From the NCBI RefSeq assembly GCF_003336245.1, contig NZ_QPHM01000003.1, positions 62,001 through 126,000 of the forward strand: DNA of 64,000 nt. The letters are read 5' to 3'. A model generated the notes under the pieces. That model searched no databases. It worked only from the letters and a program-made list of their open reading frames with translations, and was not told the DNA's origin. Within the stretch, counting starts at the first letter, position 1; each line of letters begins with the position of its first letter. This DNA is from Haloplanus salinus. Lineage in GTDB: Archaea; Halobacteriota; Halobacteria; Halobacteriales; Haloferacaceae. The position numbers and the translations under genes are program-made. Below are positions 1-9,417 of this stretch, in pieces.

Positions 1-95
1 GTGTGGTAGCGCTCTCGGGCGACGAATCACGACCACATCGTGCCGTCCCCGTCGAACGGGATCCCCTCGCGACCGTCGCAGCCGACGGGCCAATG

Positions 96-3000
96 TCAGG
101 CGTGGACGCTACGCAGCCGTGCGAGTTGGGTCCGCAGCCACTCCCGATCGACGACGCCCAGTACCTCCAGTTCGTCCCGCTCACTGTTCCGGCCGGCCGG
201 CGCGGTCAGCGGCCCGTCGTCGACCGCTCGTTCGGCATACTGGCGCGCCTCACCGACTACCGCCCTAACCCCTTCGGCGTCGCCCTCCGTGGCCCGTTTC
301 GCGGCCTCGTCGGCGAGCGCGGCTACCCGTTCGTCGAGGGCATCGTCGATGACGAGTTCGTCCGGGACACGCCTGAACAGGTCGCGAAGCATCGTCGACG
401 CGAGCGGGAGTTCGAGCGTCTCGTCGGGGTGGTCGACGCGGAGATTCGTGACCCCGGACGGCGCGCCGAGCGCGAGCGGGGCGAGGGGGACGCGCTCGCG
501 CCCGTGGGACACCGCTCCCGATTCGTGGTCGTATCCGTCGTCGCCGGGAGCGACGAGTGAGGTGGACGGGACGAGTCGCCGGGCGAGCGTCTCGTCGGTC
601 GCCTCGTTCCGGAGCGCGACCTCCATCTCCCCTTCGGCCATCGGCCCGGGGGGAACCGAGTGCAACAGATCGAGGTGGTGGACCGCGACGGCGCCGTCAT
701 CGGCCGTGATCATCCCGACCAGTTTGTAGGTCGCGTCGGGGGCCGCACTCGCGGGACCGCCGGGGGCGTCCTGGGTCCTCGACGCGAGATGGACGCCACT
801 CGGGTAGCCACCGAGGCGTGGCGCGTACAGTCCTTCGAGCAGCGCCTGCCGCATCCGGGCGTCCATCCAACTCGCCCCGCCGTAGGACATGGTCGACTCC
901 ACGCGCGGGGCCGTCTGCCCGATCGTGTCGTACGTCAGCGTGCCCCCGGGTTGGGTGGACGCTCGCTGTGTCGTGGTGACGACCCTGAACCCGCCGTCGC
1001 GGAGGTCGTACCCGATCAGCTCCACGCCCGGTGTGTCGGTGACGTTGAACCCGCTGTAGGTGAACGGCCCCTTCGTCCGTGCGTGGTCGGGTTGCACGAA
1101 CCAGGTGCCGTCCCGTCCGACCGACTTGTCCGCGATGCGGTCCTCGTTCGGGTGGCGACGCTGCGCGAGCGGCCACGGTGACCCGCTGCGCGCGTACGCG
1201 TCGTTCACGAAGAAATGCTGGACCTCGTGTGACAGCACCTGCGCCGTCCCGAACGCGAGCGACGCGTTGCCGGCGTGTGCCTCCGCCGACGGAGCCGTGA
1301 TGCTGTTCGTGTACGTGAGCCCCCCGGCCGAGATGTCGTGGTAGTCGTAGTAGTCCGGGCCGCCATTCTGGTTGCCCGCGGCCTGATACGTGGAGACGTC
1401 GAAGTTCACCTTCCCGCCTTTCAGGTCGATCACCGCGTCCGTGGACATGTACAGGCTCGCGTTGAATCGTCCCCGTCGGCCGACCTTCGCGACGTTGTGG
1501 GCGTCGACGCCCGGTCCGGTCAGTTTGACCCGTCCGTCTCTGGTCGTCGTGCCCTCCTCGACGCCGCGAACGGCGGCGCCGCCGACGTAAAAGAGCGCGA
1601 CCGGTCCCGGAAACGTCGCCCGGAGGAGCTGAAAGACGTTCCGTGCGTAGGTACGGGGCTGCAGTGGGAGCCCGTTGTTCGCCGGGCCGTAGTTACTCCC
1701 CCCGTCCGGGTCGCGAACTTGGAAGAGACAGATGTTGAGTGTCTTGGGCTTTCGAACGACGAATCCCGAACTGCCGACCGACGGCTGATCACCGATGCGG
1801 GCGAACGTCGGGGTGAGCGTCTTCCCACCGAGCGGATGGCCGACGAACGTCGAGACGAACACCCGGACGGCGCTCACGTCGTCGGGGAGTCTGAACACCG
1901 GGAGCGCGTCCGTGCGCCCGTCGTCGCTCGGGACGTTTCCGCCGGTCAGTCGCCCCCACGTCGCGACGTCTTCAGTCCCGGACTTCGCGAACTCCGCGAC
2001 GTCCTGCGGGTCGAGCAACGTCCGATGGTACCGGGTCGGACCCCCGTCGCGCTCGAGGGCGACGGTACAGGTCACCTGTGGCGGCAGAGCCGCCGGACTC
2101 GCACTCCCGGCGACGCGGGGTTCGAAGATGGCAGTCGTCCAGTCGCCGGCAGCGAGATCCGGATCGTCGAGTCCGACCGACGGCGAGGTCGTGACCCGGT
2201 TCTGCTCGCTCGTTTGGACGAGTCGCAGGCCGGCCACCTCGACCGATGGCGGCGGCGCCGGCACCGTCGGACGCGTTCGCTCGGCAGCGCCGAGCCCCGT
2301 CGCGAGCGGATCGACCGCCCCGAACGCGGTCGTCGGGTCGAACACGCCGTCGAAGTCCGAAAGCAGTTGCGCTAGCCCACCGCCTTCGAGGTCGGCTAGG
2401 AGGGCGTCGTCGACCGCCGGCCCGAGCCCCCGAACGTCGACCTCCCCCGCGTCGTCCACTACCTCGACAGCGAGGTCTCCGTCCCCAGTCGGCGTGAGTC
2501 GGACGTTCTCGACGACCACGTCGTCCTGGGGGGGAGCCGGAGCGACGAGCGGGCCGTCGTACGCCGCCGGAACCGCCGTCTTCCGAACGGCGGCCGCGAT
2601 CACGACGTCACCCCGATGTTCGACTCGTGCGGCGTGGATCAGGAGCGCGTCCCGCCCGTCTGCGTACTCGATGAGGCCGCCGAAGGTCCGTAGCGTCGTC
2701 TCCGTCCCGAGCATCGTTACCGGCGCCGTCGGCGCGGGGCCGTCGCCGACGGGGTCGAGCGCCGCCGGGCGCCGCGCCCACGACGGCTCGTCGGCGTCGT
2801 CGTACGCGCCGAGTTCGACCAGCAACTCCAAGACGTCGTTCCGCCCGACGACCGCTTCGAGCGGTTCCGACGCGAGGGGGTTGTACTGCCGCCCCTCGAA
2901 CTCCGGGGCCGGACTCGCGACCAGCCCGAGGTGGAGCTTCCCGGCCGAGTCGTCGTCACCAGACACGGAGTAGTACGCGTACTCGTTGCTGACGGTGGCC

Positions 3001-3260
3001 GTCCCCGCCGATACCTCGCGTTCGACCGTGACCGTCTCGCTCGTGACGTCGGCGTACCCCAGACGCCCGGCCGCTCGTGACGGTAGGGCGATGGGGTCCG
3101 CGGCGAACGTCAACGGACCGCTGCAGCCAGCCAGCGATACCAGTCCTGCTCCCAGTGCCGTCAGTACCGTCCGACGTGAGCGTCCGTGCGGACGCTCCAG
3201 CATCGCGTCGATCCGACGGCGCCCGGTCTCGTCGTCTCTTTCGTCTCTACGCGACGTCAT
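96..3260 (-). CDS. Secreted lipoprotein with HEVQH zinc-protease-like motif
   Basis: About 1054 residues, likely anchored to the outer face of the membrane. The chosen ATG (3260) gives a short polar N-terminus, then a twin-arginine signal (SRRTVLTALGAG) ending in a lipobox (LAGC), typical of haloarchaeal Tat lipoproteins. The longer upstream frame adds 21 residues ahead of this signal and is unlikely. A HEVQH motif sits in the middle of the protein (sequence LSHEVQHFF), the HEXXH signature of zincin metallopeptidases. No third ligand could be assigned with certainty. The C-terminal 200 residues are rich in Glu/Asp and Ala and look helical. Family known: HEXXH is common and not proof of protease activity. 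Inference: a cell-surface hydrolase or a large surface protein with a zincin-like domain. No operon partner; it points away from the next gene. Confidence 0.7.
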   Translation of the reverse strand: MTSRRDERDDETGRRRIDAMLERPHGRSRRTVLTALGAGLVSLAGCSGPLTFAADPIALPSRAAGRLGYADVTSETVTVEREVSAGTATVSNEYAYYSVSGDDDSAGKLHLGLVASPAPEFEGRQYNPLASEPLEAVVGRNDVLELLVELGAYDDADEPSWARRPAALDPVGDGPAPTAPVTMLGTETTLRTFGGLIEYADGRDALLIHAARVEHRGDVVIAAAVRKTAVPAAYDGPLVAPAPPQDDVVVENVRLTPTGDGDLAVEVVDDAGEVDVRGLGPAVDDALLADLEGGGLAQLLSDFDGVFDPTTAFGAVDPLATGLGAAERTRPTVPAPPPSVEVAGLRLVQTSEQNRVTTSPSVGLDDPDLAAGDWTTAIFEPRVAGSASPAALPPQVTCTVALERDGGPTRYHRTLLDPQDVAEFAKSGTEDVATWGRLTGGNVPSDDGRTDALPVFRLPDDVSAVRVFVSTFVGHPLGGKTLTPTFARIGDQPSVGSSGFVVRKPKTLNICLFQVRDPDGGSNYGPANNGLPLQPRTYARNVFQLLRATFPGPVALFYVGGAAVRGVEEGTTTRDGRVKLTGPGVDAHNVAKVGRRGRFNASLYMSTDAVIDLKGGKVNFDVSTYQAAGNQNGGPDYYDYHDISAGGLTYTNSITAPSAEAHAGNASLAFGTAQVLSHEVQHFFVNDAYARSGSPWPLAQRRHPNEDRIADKSVGRDGTWFVQPDHARTKGPFTYSGFNVTDTPGVELIGYDLRDGGFRVVTTTQRASTQPGGTLTYDTIGQTAPRVESTMSYGGASWMDARMRQALLEGLYAPRLGGYPSGVHLASRTQDAPGGPASAAPDATYKLVGMITADDGAVAVHHLDLLHSVPPGPMAEGEMEVALRNEATDETLARRLVPSTSLVAPGDDGYDHESGAVSHGRERVPLAPLALGAPSGVTNLRVDHPDETLELPLASTMLRDLFRRVPDELVIDDALDERVAALADEAAKRATEGDAEGVRAVVGEARQYAERAVDDGPLTAPAGRNSERDELEVLGVVDREWLRTQLARLRSVHA

Positions 3261-3587
3261 CGGTATGCGGTTCGACAACTCCCGATATAACTGTATCTGC
3301 AAAATTTCAATGTTGATACACACAGCGCGGCCGAAAACGAACGGTTCCGGAACGTCGCCACAACGACGCCGACACGGCGGTCGGCCGATCGGGTCTCGAA
3401 CGGTGCCGCCCCACGTCCGCCACGGCCCGAACGAACCGTCGACCGCGAATATCGCCCTCTAATTTATCAGCTGACAAGGCGAATACACGGGGCTTGACCT
3501 CGGGGATGAAGCCGACAACCCGTGATACAAACGGTTACCTCAACACGTCCCCGAGGCACCACGAAAGATTCAGTATCGCGCGGCGTG

Positions 3588-4616
3588 ATGCCGGCGCAAT
3601 GGACACGTCTGGGATCGTTCACCCGAAGCCGACGGGATGCCCCGGACCGTCGTCTGTGGGGGCTGACGGTGGCTGACGCGCTCCGGATCGGTGGCGCGTT
3701 GTTCGTCGGACTCGGAGCCCTGCTGGCGCTCGGCCTCGCACCGAACGTCCGGCGGTGGGTGGCCGCTCGCTCGTGGCCGACGACGAACGGGACGATCACG
3801 TCGTCGGCCGTCCTCGCCGGCGAGGCGGCGGACGACTACCGTGGCGAACTGCTCACCGGGACGGACGAGCGAGCGAACATCGGCGGCACCGGCGAGTACG
3901 TCCCGAGAGTCGAGTACGAGTACCGGGTCGACGGCATCCGGTACGAGGGCGACCGGATCTCTTGGACCGACGGTGCCTTCTCCCGGCGGTCGATGGCGGC
4001 CACGCTCGTCGGTCAGTACCCCCCTGGAACGATCGTTGAAGTACGATACGATCCGGCAGACCCGGGCGAGGCGGTGCTCCGGTCGACGACACGCTCGAAC
4101 CGGTGGCTGCTGGCTCTGGCGGCCGTCGGGTCGGCCGCGTTCGGGGGCTACGTCGCCGCGGGCTACCCGGCGGTTTCGTATCTCCCCCTCGGTGTGGGCG
4201 CGGTCGTCACTGCCGTCGGCGTGTGGCTCCTGTTCCGGGCGGTCAGCGCACGCCGGTGGCCAACGGCGCCGGCGACGCTCCAGTCCGTCGGGGCGAGGGA
4301 GTCACACCGCGTCGACGATGGCGTTCGGCACGGCAAGCGGTGGTTCCCAACCGTCGAGTACACGTATCGCGTCGACGGGGCGACGTACGTCGGCCACCGA
4401 CTGTGGTTCGGGGGGCGACGGTTCGACACCGCCGACGAGGCGCGGTCGGCCGCCGTCGACGCCATCGGAACGAACGCGGCGGGAGCGACGTTCGCCGTCC
4501 GGTACGACCCCGAGAACCCCGACGTGGCGACCGTCGAACCCGGCGGGCTCGCGACCGTCGCGACGTATCTCCTCGTCGGGATCGGATTTCTCGTCGGCGG
4601 GGCGATGATCGTCTGA
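3588..4616 (+). CDS. DUF3592-family membrane protein, two repeats
   Basis: About 342 residues. Two DUF3592-like repeats can be seen, each with a hydrophobic helix or helix pair followed by a beta-rich soluble part containing V/P-x-VEYxYRVDG and a final RYDPxNPxxA motif (first copy around residues 90-165, second around 265-325). Membrane segments lie near residues 30-50, 175-220 and at the very C-terminus. The start was taken at the ATG at 3588, because the upstream extension shares none of these features; a start a little further downstream (near the first hydrophobic segment) is also possible. DUF3592 proteins are membrane proteins of unknown function. It is followed by two GIDE-like membrane proteins, which suggests a membrane-associated module. 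Confidence 0.75.
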   Translation: MPAQWTRLGSFTRSRRDAPDRRLWGLTVADALRIGGALFVGLGALLALGLAPNVRRWVAARSWPTTNGTITSSAVLAGEAADDYRGELLTGTDERANIGGTGEYVPRVEYEYRVDGIRYEGDRISWTDGAFSRRSMAATLVGQYPPGTIVEVRYDPADPGEAVLRSTTRSNRWLLALAAVGSAAFGGYVAAGYPAVSYLPLGVGAVVTAVGVWLLFRAVSARRWPTAPATLQSVGARESHRVDDGVRHGKRWFPTVEYTYRVDGATYVGHRLWFGGRRFDTADEARSAAVDAIGTNAAGATFAVRYDPENPDVATVEPGGLATVATYLLVGIGFLVGGAMIV

Positions 4617-4713
4617 TTACGGCCGGCGGCGGGGAGCATCGATAACGGGTCTCCCCGCAGTCGTCGGCAACGCCGTTCCGAACAGTTATGTAGGCTACTG
4701 AGAGCCGTATCGC

Positions 4714-5529
4714 ATGATAGCAACTCCCGTACAGACGGGCGTCCCGGCGACGCCGGTCGTGGCGACCATGGTGCTTTTCGTGCTCGTTGGAAGTCTCAGC
4801 GTCGCGCTCGGCGCGGCGAACCTGCGATCGTACTGGACGGTGCAGGCCCGCGAACGACGGCCGCCGGGCCAGATCCACGATGGACCTGTCGCCGTCGAGG
4901 GGACCGTCCGCGAGGGGACGGAGACGCTCGTCGCGCCGTTCTCGGGCGAGGAGTGCGTGGCGTACGCGGTGCGGATCGCCCAGCACTACACCGAGACGAC
5001 GTCAGACGGGTCGGAGTGGCGAACGAAGTTCAGCGATCGAGCAGCGGTCCCGTTCGTCGTCGAGGACGCGACGGGGGCGGTCGGCGTGCGACCGTCGGCC
5101 GAGACGCTCTCGCTGTCGGTCGCGATGCGCGGTGTCTTTGGCCCGGCCGACGCCCCCCCTGATCGCGTTCGGGAGTTCGTCGAACAGTACGACGCGAGCG
5201 ACGCGCCCGCGTTGAGCGTCGGGCCGATCGATTTCGCCTCACCGAACCACCGCTATCGCTACGTCGAGCGACGAATCGGGCTCGACGAGCGGGCGTACGC
5301 CGCCGGGAGTGCCGACCCGGACGAGGCGGTCGACGGCGTCGCACCAACCATCGTGGCGACACGGAACGACGGCCTGTTCGGCAGTAACGCTGGGTCGACC
5401 GCAGTCGTCAGCGACGGGGACGCCGAGGTGGCCGCCGGCACACAACTCAAGACGAGTCTGGCGTACATCGGTGTCGGGGCCGTCCTGGCCGGCATCCCGG
5501 CGTCCCTGCTCTGGGGCTGGTTCGGCTGA
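4714..5529 (+). CDS. GIDE-like membrane protein
   Basis: 271 residues. One hydrophobic segment near residues 12-35 and another at the C-terminus (about 245-265) flank a soluble domain. The soluble part follows the order seen in GIDE (MULAN-like) proteins: a V-x-VEGTV beta strand, LVAPFSGEECVAYAV (the choice/conversion step of the domain), a polar insertion, then PFVVED-x-TG-x-V-x-V. Bacterial and archaeal GIDE proteins have no RING finger and their function is not established. It lies 97 bases after the DUF3592 protein on the same strand and is a paralogue of the convergent gene at 5828-6583. The assignment is from pattern recognition only. Confidence 0.65.
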   Translation: MIATPVQTGVPATPVVATMVLFVLVGSLSVALGAANLRSYWTVQARERRPPGQIHDGPVAVEGTVREGTETLVAPFSGEECVAYAVRIAQHYTETTSDGSEWRTKFSDRAAVPFVVEDATGAVGVRPSAETLSLSVAMRGVFGPADAPPDRVREFVEQYDASDAPALSVGPIDFASPNHRYRYVERRIGLDERAYAAGSADPDEAVDGVAPTIVATRNDGLFGSNAGSTAVVSDGDAEVAAGTQLKTSLAYIGVGAVLAGIPASLLWGWFG

Positions 5530-5827
5530 TACGGATCGTCGTAGCCGTGCACCCGCGATTCGCCGGCCCGCTCCGGTGACCCACCGGCACCGACTCACAA
5601 CGACCCGTCTGCGTCGGGTGGAGAACTGACGGCAAATAGCGCGGCGAGTCGGGTCCCGAAGGGGTGAACCGTCTCCGGGATCGTATCGACGAATGGCTCT
5701 ACCGGTCCGTAGCGTGGCGGACGACTCCTCACGGTGCCGCGGTCGGACTGTCCGCCCGCGTCCCGCGGACGATGTCGTCCGGATTGCACGGATCACCCCG
5801 ATTCCTCATCGTCGACGTGGCAGGCTC

Positions 5828-6583
5828 TCATCCGAAGAACGCGAAATACGCCCCGATCCCGTAGAACAGCAGGGCGGCGCCGGCGAGCAGCCACTGGCTC
5901 GCACCGAGGCTCTCGCTGAGGGCGTCTCGACTCATGTCGGAGACGAGGAACTCGCCGTCGCCACCGATCGTGTACGTTCCGTCGCCGTCCGACCGGGCCG
6001 GGCCGAGGACGTACCCGGTATCCCCCGGCTGTAACGCTCGACTCTCGTACTGTATCCCGCCGGTGCCGTGGACCGTCGCCTCGTTGATGGGCGTGTTGTG
6101 AATCCGCTTGGTTCCCGTCCCGTGGCACCGGTGCTCGTTCCCCTGTACCCGCTCGATGAACGTCAGGGCCTGCTCCCCGGGAGCTCTCCCGGCGTTCACG
6201 AACATCTCGTAGTGGGCCGACGAGAGGTGGAGGTCGGCCTCCGTGGGATCGACGTCGACCGAACCGTCGTCGTCGACGAGTCGGAACGGCACGGTCTGTC
6301 GGCCACTGTCGTCCACATCGACCGTCTCCTCGTCCGCGTCGTCCGGTTCTTCGACGTCCCATCGGACTGCGAGCGCGTCGGCACCCGTAACCGGGTGGGT
6401 GAGCGTGCCCGCGGGCCCCGCCTCGACTGTTCCGGACACCGCGACGACGTCGTCGGTCAGCGACGCAGTCGAACGCGTCTCCGTCGACGAGACGGCTCGG
6501 CTCGCCCGCCTTGCCCGGACGAACAGATACGTGGGAATCAGTGCGACGACGGCGAAGATCAATCCCGTGCCAACCGATGCCAT
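5828..6583 (-). CDS. GIDE-like membrane protein, paralogue of the previous gene
   Basis: 251 residues. An N-terminal hydrophobic helix (about 5-25) and a C-terminal one (about 228-250) flank a domain with V-x-VSGTVEAGP, THPVTGADALAVRW and PFRLVDDDGSVDVDP, matching the layout of the convergent gene at 4714. Between the helices is a polar insertion with HRCHGTGTKRIHNTP, which could be a surface loop. A GIDE-type fold with unknown function is the best fit. The ATG at 6583 opens directly before the membrane helix. The two paralogues face each other across about 300 bases that hold no recognisable gene. Confidence 0.6.
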   Translation of the reverse strand: MASVGTGLIFAVVALIPTYLFVRARRASRAVSSTETRSTASLTDDVVAVSGTVEAGPAGTLTHPVTGADALAVRWDVEEPDDADEETVDVDDSGRQTVPFRLVDDDGSVDVDPTEADLHLSSAHYEMFVNAGRAPGEQALTFIERVQGNEHRCHGTGTKRIHNTPINEATVHGTGGIQYESRALQPGDTGYVLGPARSDGDGTYTIGGDGEFLVSDMSRDALSESLGASQWLLAGAALLFYGIGAYFAFFG

Positions 6584-6624
6584 GAGATGGTGGACGGTAT
6601 CGAACGCCGGTATTAAAGCTGCGT

Positions 6625-6942
6625 TCAGATGTTCTGACAGAACAGCGACCGACTGCCGGTGTAGTCGGTATGCTCCCCGCCGCCGCGCTTCGCGAGCCGT
6701 TGCAGCCCGTGGCAGTTCGCCGTGGACTGCAGGTCGCGACCCGCGTGTTGCTTGAGGCGGTCCTCGAACTGCGAGAGACTGTACTTCGTGTTCGCTCTCG
6801 TCTTCGTGCCGGCGCAGACCTTGCGGTTCTTTACCTCCCGGAGTTTTCGCGCCACGTCGTGCCAGTTGTCGCGTAGCGTTACCGCGATATGCTCGGCCGT
6901 CGAGAGTACGTACTCGGGTTTCTCGACGGACGCTACGATTCG
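6625..6942 (-). pseudogene. Unrecognised coding remnant, no good start
   Basis: An open frame of about 105 codons with protein-like composition (rich in Arg/Lys and polar residues, e.g. TAEHIAVTLRDNWHDVARKL). It begins right after an in-frame TAG and has no ATG; the only start is a GTG at 6855, which would give 76 residues and cut the apparent reading. Not recognised. It is basic, unlike most haloarchaeal proteins, which suits a nucleic-acid-binding or transposon-derived origin. It may be the 3' end of a lost gene. The 260 bases upstream of it (6943-7202) hold no recognisable gene. Confidence 0.3.
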
Positions 6943-7202
6943 CTACAACCCTCCTCAGTCGCTAACTATCACCGGTCACTCCTTGCAGCGTTTTGGATGA
7001 TCTTGGAGGGGCGTCTGCATGACGCCGATGAACGACTGCGTTCCGCGGCGGTGCGTCGGCATACTCTGCTCGTACGACGTGTATGCGTATCAGCGCGTTC
7101 CCCCCGTCGGCACTCTCGCAGCGCGTCCAGTTGACCCGTCCAGTAGCGAAGGAGTGACAGGAAGGACCGTTCATCCCGGTTCGGCGGCGACGTTCCGACC
7201 GT

Positions 7203-8192
7203 CTACTGCCCAGGGAACAACACTAGCCGGCCCGTCAAGAAAGCGAAGTACAGCCCCAGCATATACCCGCCCTCTGTCCGTGTGAACTCTCCCTTTCGCC
7301 AGTACAACGCCCAGCCGAGCAGTCCCACGCCGGCGATTAATTTGAACGGGAGGTCCCACAGGACGACGGCCGACGGGACGGAGTACGTCGAGAGAGCACC
7401 GCCGAGGCCGATGCCGACGAGAGGGTTGACGATGTTACTCCCGACGAGGGTCCCGAGCGCGACGTGGGGCGACCGCCGACGGATGGCGTCCATCACGGCC
7501 GTCAGCTCCGGCAATGCGGCGGCCACGCCGATCGTTACGACACCGACCATGGAGCCACCGATGGCAAGCGCATCGACGACTCCCTCGACGACCGAGAGCA
7601 AGAGCGAGGCGGAGAGCAAGACGAGGACGAGCAGCCCCGTGGCAACCACAGTGTCTCGACGGGGGTTTTTACTCGGGGCCTCTCTGAGTGATTGGGTTGA
7701 CCCTCGTCGAGTGATTATCGCGCCCACGTAGAGCAAGTAGAGACCCAGTAGCAGGACGCCGTCGAGTCGGCTAATCGTTCCATCCCAGGCGACCAACATG
7801 GTCGCACCGATCGCACCCAGCATCGGCAGATAGCTCTCGTAGACGAACGTCCGGGAGGCGTGAACGGTCCCATACCCGATGAGAAGAATACCGACGAGCA
7901 GGAACTGCTGGACGGTCGAAGAGCCGGTGTTCCCACCGATGACGACGGCCGAGGTAACCTGATACTCGAGGACGCCGGAGAGTATTCCGAGTGACGCGAC
8001 GAGGTGAGAGCTGAGTTCCGGAAGACTCGTTCCCAACGCAAGGACGGTCATCCCGACGAGGACCTCGTCGACGTCGTAGTACTCGGCGAGCGCCAGTAGC
8101 CGACCGATCGCCCGACTCGCTGCAGTCACGAGCGTGTACAACGCGACCGTCCCGATAGCAATCTGTGTCAGCAACCCGCTCGGGACAGGCAT
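7203..8192 (-). CDS. Calcium/sodium antiporter (CaCA family)
   Basis: 329 residues, about ten membrane segments, inner membrane. The two alpha repeats that bind the ions are visible: the first has ALGTSLPELSSHLVAS followed by GGNTGSSTVQQF, the second has AAALPELTAVMDAI followed by LVGSNIVNPLVGIG. These GTSLPE / ALPEL glutamates and the G(S/N)xxGS helices are the catalytic signature of cation/Ca2+ exchangers of the YrbG type. Known role: exchange of Ca2+ for Na+ or H+; the actual ion is not shown by sequence. The length is normal. It is transcribed after a small Cys-containing protein whose stop lies one base upstream of this ATG, so the two are probably co-transcribed. Confidence 0.85.
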   Translation of the reverse strand: MPVPSGLLTQIAIGTVALYTLVTAASRAIGRLLALAEYYDVDEVLVGMTVLALGTSLPELSSHLVASLGILSGVLEYQVTSAVVIGGNTGSSTVQQFLLVGILLIGYGTVHASRTFVYESYLPMLGAIGATMLVAWDGTISRLDGVLLLGLYLLYVGAIITRRGSTQSLREAPSKNPRRDTVVATGLLVLVLLSASLLLSVVEGVVDALAIGGSMVGVVTIGVAAALPELTAVMDAIRRRSPHVALGTLVGSNIVNPLVGIGLGGALSTYSVPSAVVLWDLPFKLIAGVGLLGWALYWRKGEFTRTEGGYMLGLYFAFLTGRLVLFPGQ

Positions 8193-8193
8193 A

Positions 8194-8367
8194 TCAACGC
8201 TCGGCCAGCCAGGTGTCGTCCCAGTCTCGTTCGTAGTCAGGATCGAAGGGCTCTAAGGTCCAGACCGGACAGTTCTCGCACTCCCAGACCCTGTAGACCG
8301 TTCCGTCCCGAATCACGACCCCGACAGACGCCCAGGTGTGGGTTTCACAGGTCGGGGCCTCGGACAT
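8194..8367 (-). CDS. Small Cys-containing protein upstream of the antiporter
   Basis: 57 residues from the ATG at 8367 (a longer in-frame reading to 8418 lacks similar composition). It has Cys near residue 7 and a C-x-x-C pair (CENC), with a very acidic C-terminus ending DPDYERDWDDTWLAER. This arrangement could bind a metal as a half zinc finger. The stop codon is separated by one base from the start of the Ca2+/Na+ antiporter gene, so translation is probably coupled. Function unknown. Confidence 0.55.
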   Translation of the reverse strand: MSEAPTCETHTWASVGVVIRDGTVYRVWECENCPVWTLEPFDPDYERDWDDTWLAER

Positions 8368-8488
8368 ATCTGGACCTACAAACGATCGCTGTCCGAAAAA
8401 GCCTTTCCGCAGGCCCAATCAGCCCGCGCTGGTCGGACACGTCGAGGGGGTCAAACCAACGTTGGATGAGACGTTGCTGGTCAGTCAT
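8345..8488 (-). CDS. Possible 47-residue ORF
   Basis: An ATG at 8488 opens a 47-codon frame beginning MTDQQRLIQRWFDPLDV and overlapping the start of the downstream small protein by 23 bases. The first 30 residues look protein-like; the last part is basic and not. It may be the N-terminal stub of a gene whose rest was lost when the downstream gene was joined to it, or it may be chance. Confidence 0.25.
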   Translation of the reverse strand: MTDQQRLIQRWFDPLDVSDQRGLIGPAERLFRTAIVCRSRYVRGPDL

Positions 8489-8704
8489 CGAAACGTTCCT
8501 CCTCGTGGACTGAGCGGCGAAACAGTTACCGGCCGGGCCACCCCGCAGAGTTGTTCCTGCTTGTCACTGTCGGGGCGCTTTTCGACTGGTCGTAGGTCTT
8601 CCTTTTGCGGAGTTGGCGTTCGACCGCGTTCGCGGCGAGTCGGAGGGCGTGGGAGGCGCCATACCTCTCGCCATCGGCCGTAAAGTAGCCACAGTCGGTT
8701 GTAG

Positions 8705-9190
8705 CTCTGGGAGGACAGCATCCGCTCGCGCGACGCGCTGTACACCCACGACCGCCGCGTCCGCGGCGGTCACCCCACGCTGTCACACGAAACCATCACG
8801 GGGAAGCCCGAGGACGCACAGACCCAACAGTAGACGACGAAGCGGTCCATCCCCGCCCACTTCCACGCAAAACGAGACGACATCCTGCCGATCGAGACAC
8901 GGCTCTGGATGACCCCCGGTTCGGGCGGAAGCGCAACGAAGCGCCACGGCAATGTGTGGCTGAAAGACGGGCAGGTGGTCGAAACCGAGATGTTTGAGTA
9001 CTCGTAGCGTGAAAACACGGATACGCACCTGACCGAGCTCTTGACGCGGTTCGTTCTAAAGATCGGAGTGTCTCTGCAGATGGTTGATCCGTACCGCAGC
9101 GACGGCTGGGACGCTGCAACGACCCCCCAACTCCGGGGGGAGAGGGTAATCGAGCAGCGCGAGGTATCCGGGCTGGAAACGGCCGAATAG
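8705..9190 (+). pseudogene. Unrecognised gene remnant interrupted by amber codons
   Basis: One frame reads as plausible protein throughout (e.g. DALYTHDRRVRGGHPTLS, AKRDDILPIETRLWMTP, RHGNVWLKDGQVVETEMF, KIGVSLQMVDPYRSDGW), but TAG codons interrupt it at 8831 and 9005. It ends at TAG 9188, and another TAG lies directly upstream at 8702. No frameshift is needed to follow the reading. TAG is the ordinary stop of several intact genes in this window (for example PhaC and the CobW-type GTPase), so recoding is unlikely and decay by point mutation is the simple explanation. The family was not recognised. Confidence 0.45.
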
Positions 9191-9219
9191 GTAGCTCGTG
9201 ACGTACCCCGCATCGTTTG

Positions 9220-9354
9220 ATGTGGACCGTCAAGAACGGTCTCTGGCGGCTCGTATCCCCGCTACGGTTCAGGGAATTCCAGGTGCGACCGATCGGTGAA
9301 CAGACTCGGAATAGAGAGGAGTGGGCACAGACACTCGTGAACTTATCAGCGTAG
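9220..9354 (+). CDS. Possible 44-residue protein or gene tail
   Basis: ATG at 9220 followed by 44 codons (starts MWTVKNGLWRLVSPLRF, ends EEWAQTLVNLSA). The composition is protein-like and it sits in otherwise gene-free DNA. Not recognised. It could be a genuine small protein or the 3' end of a deleted gene. Confidence 0.3.
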   Translation: MWTVKNGLWRLVSPLRFREFQVRPIGEQTRNREEWAQTLVNLSA

Positions 9355-9417
9355 ATTATGTGGGCTCCTGAACACCTGTCACACGCCCCACATAAAAACC
9401 AAGTCGTCAACACGTAG

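Noticed and set aside
1-2973. Long plus-strand open frames opposite the lipoprotein gene
   Set aside because: They are GC-rich shadow frames with Arg/Ser/Pro-rich composition; the minus-strand frame has a Tat signal, lipobox and acidic haloarchaeal composition.
8526-8786. Minus-strand frame with ASHALRLAANAVERQLRKR as a possible transposase tail
   Set aside because: No start, no family match, and the opposite frame with amber codons reads better as protein.
8705-9190. Pyrrolysine-encoding TAG codons
   Set aside because: TAG is the normal stop of several intact genes here, and no pyl genes are visible.
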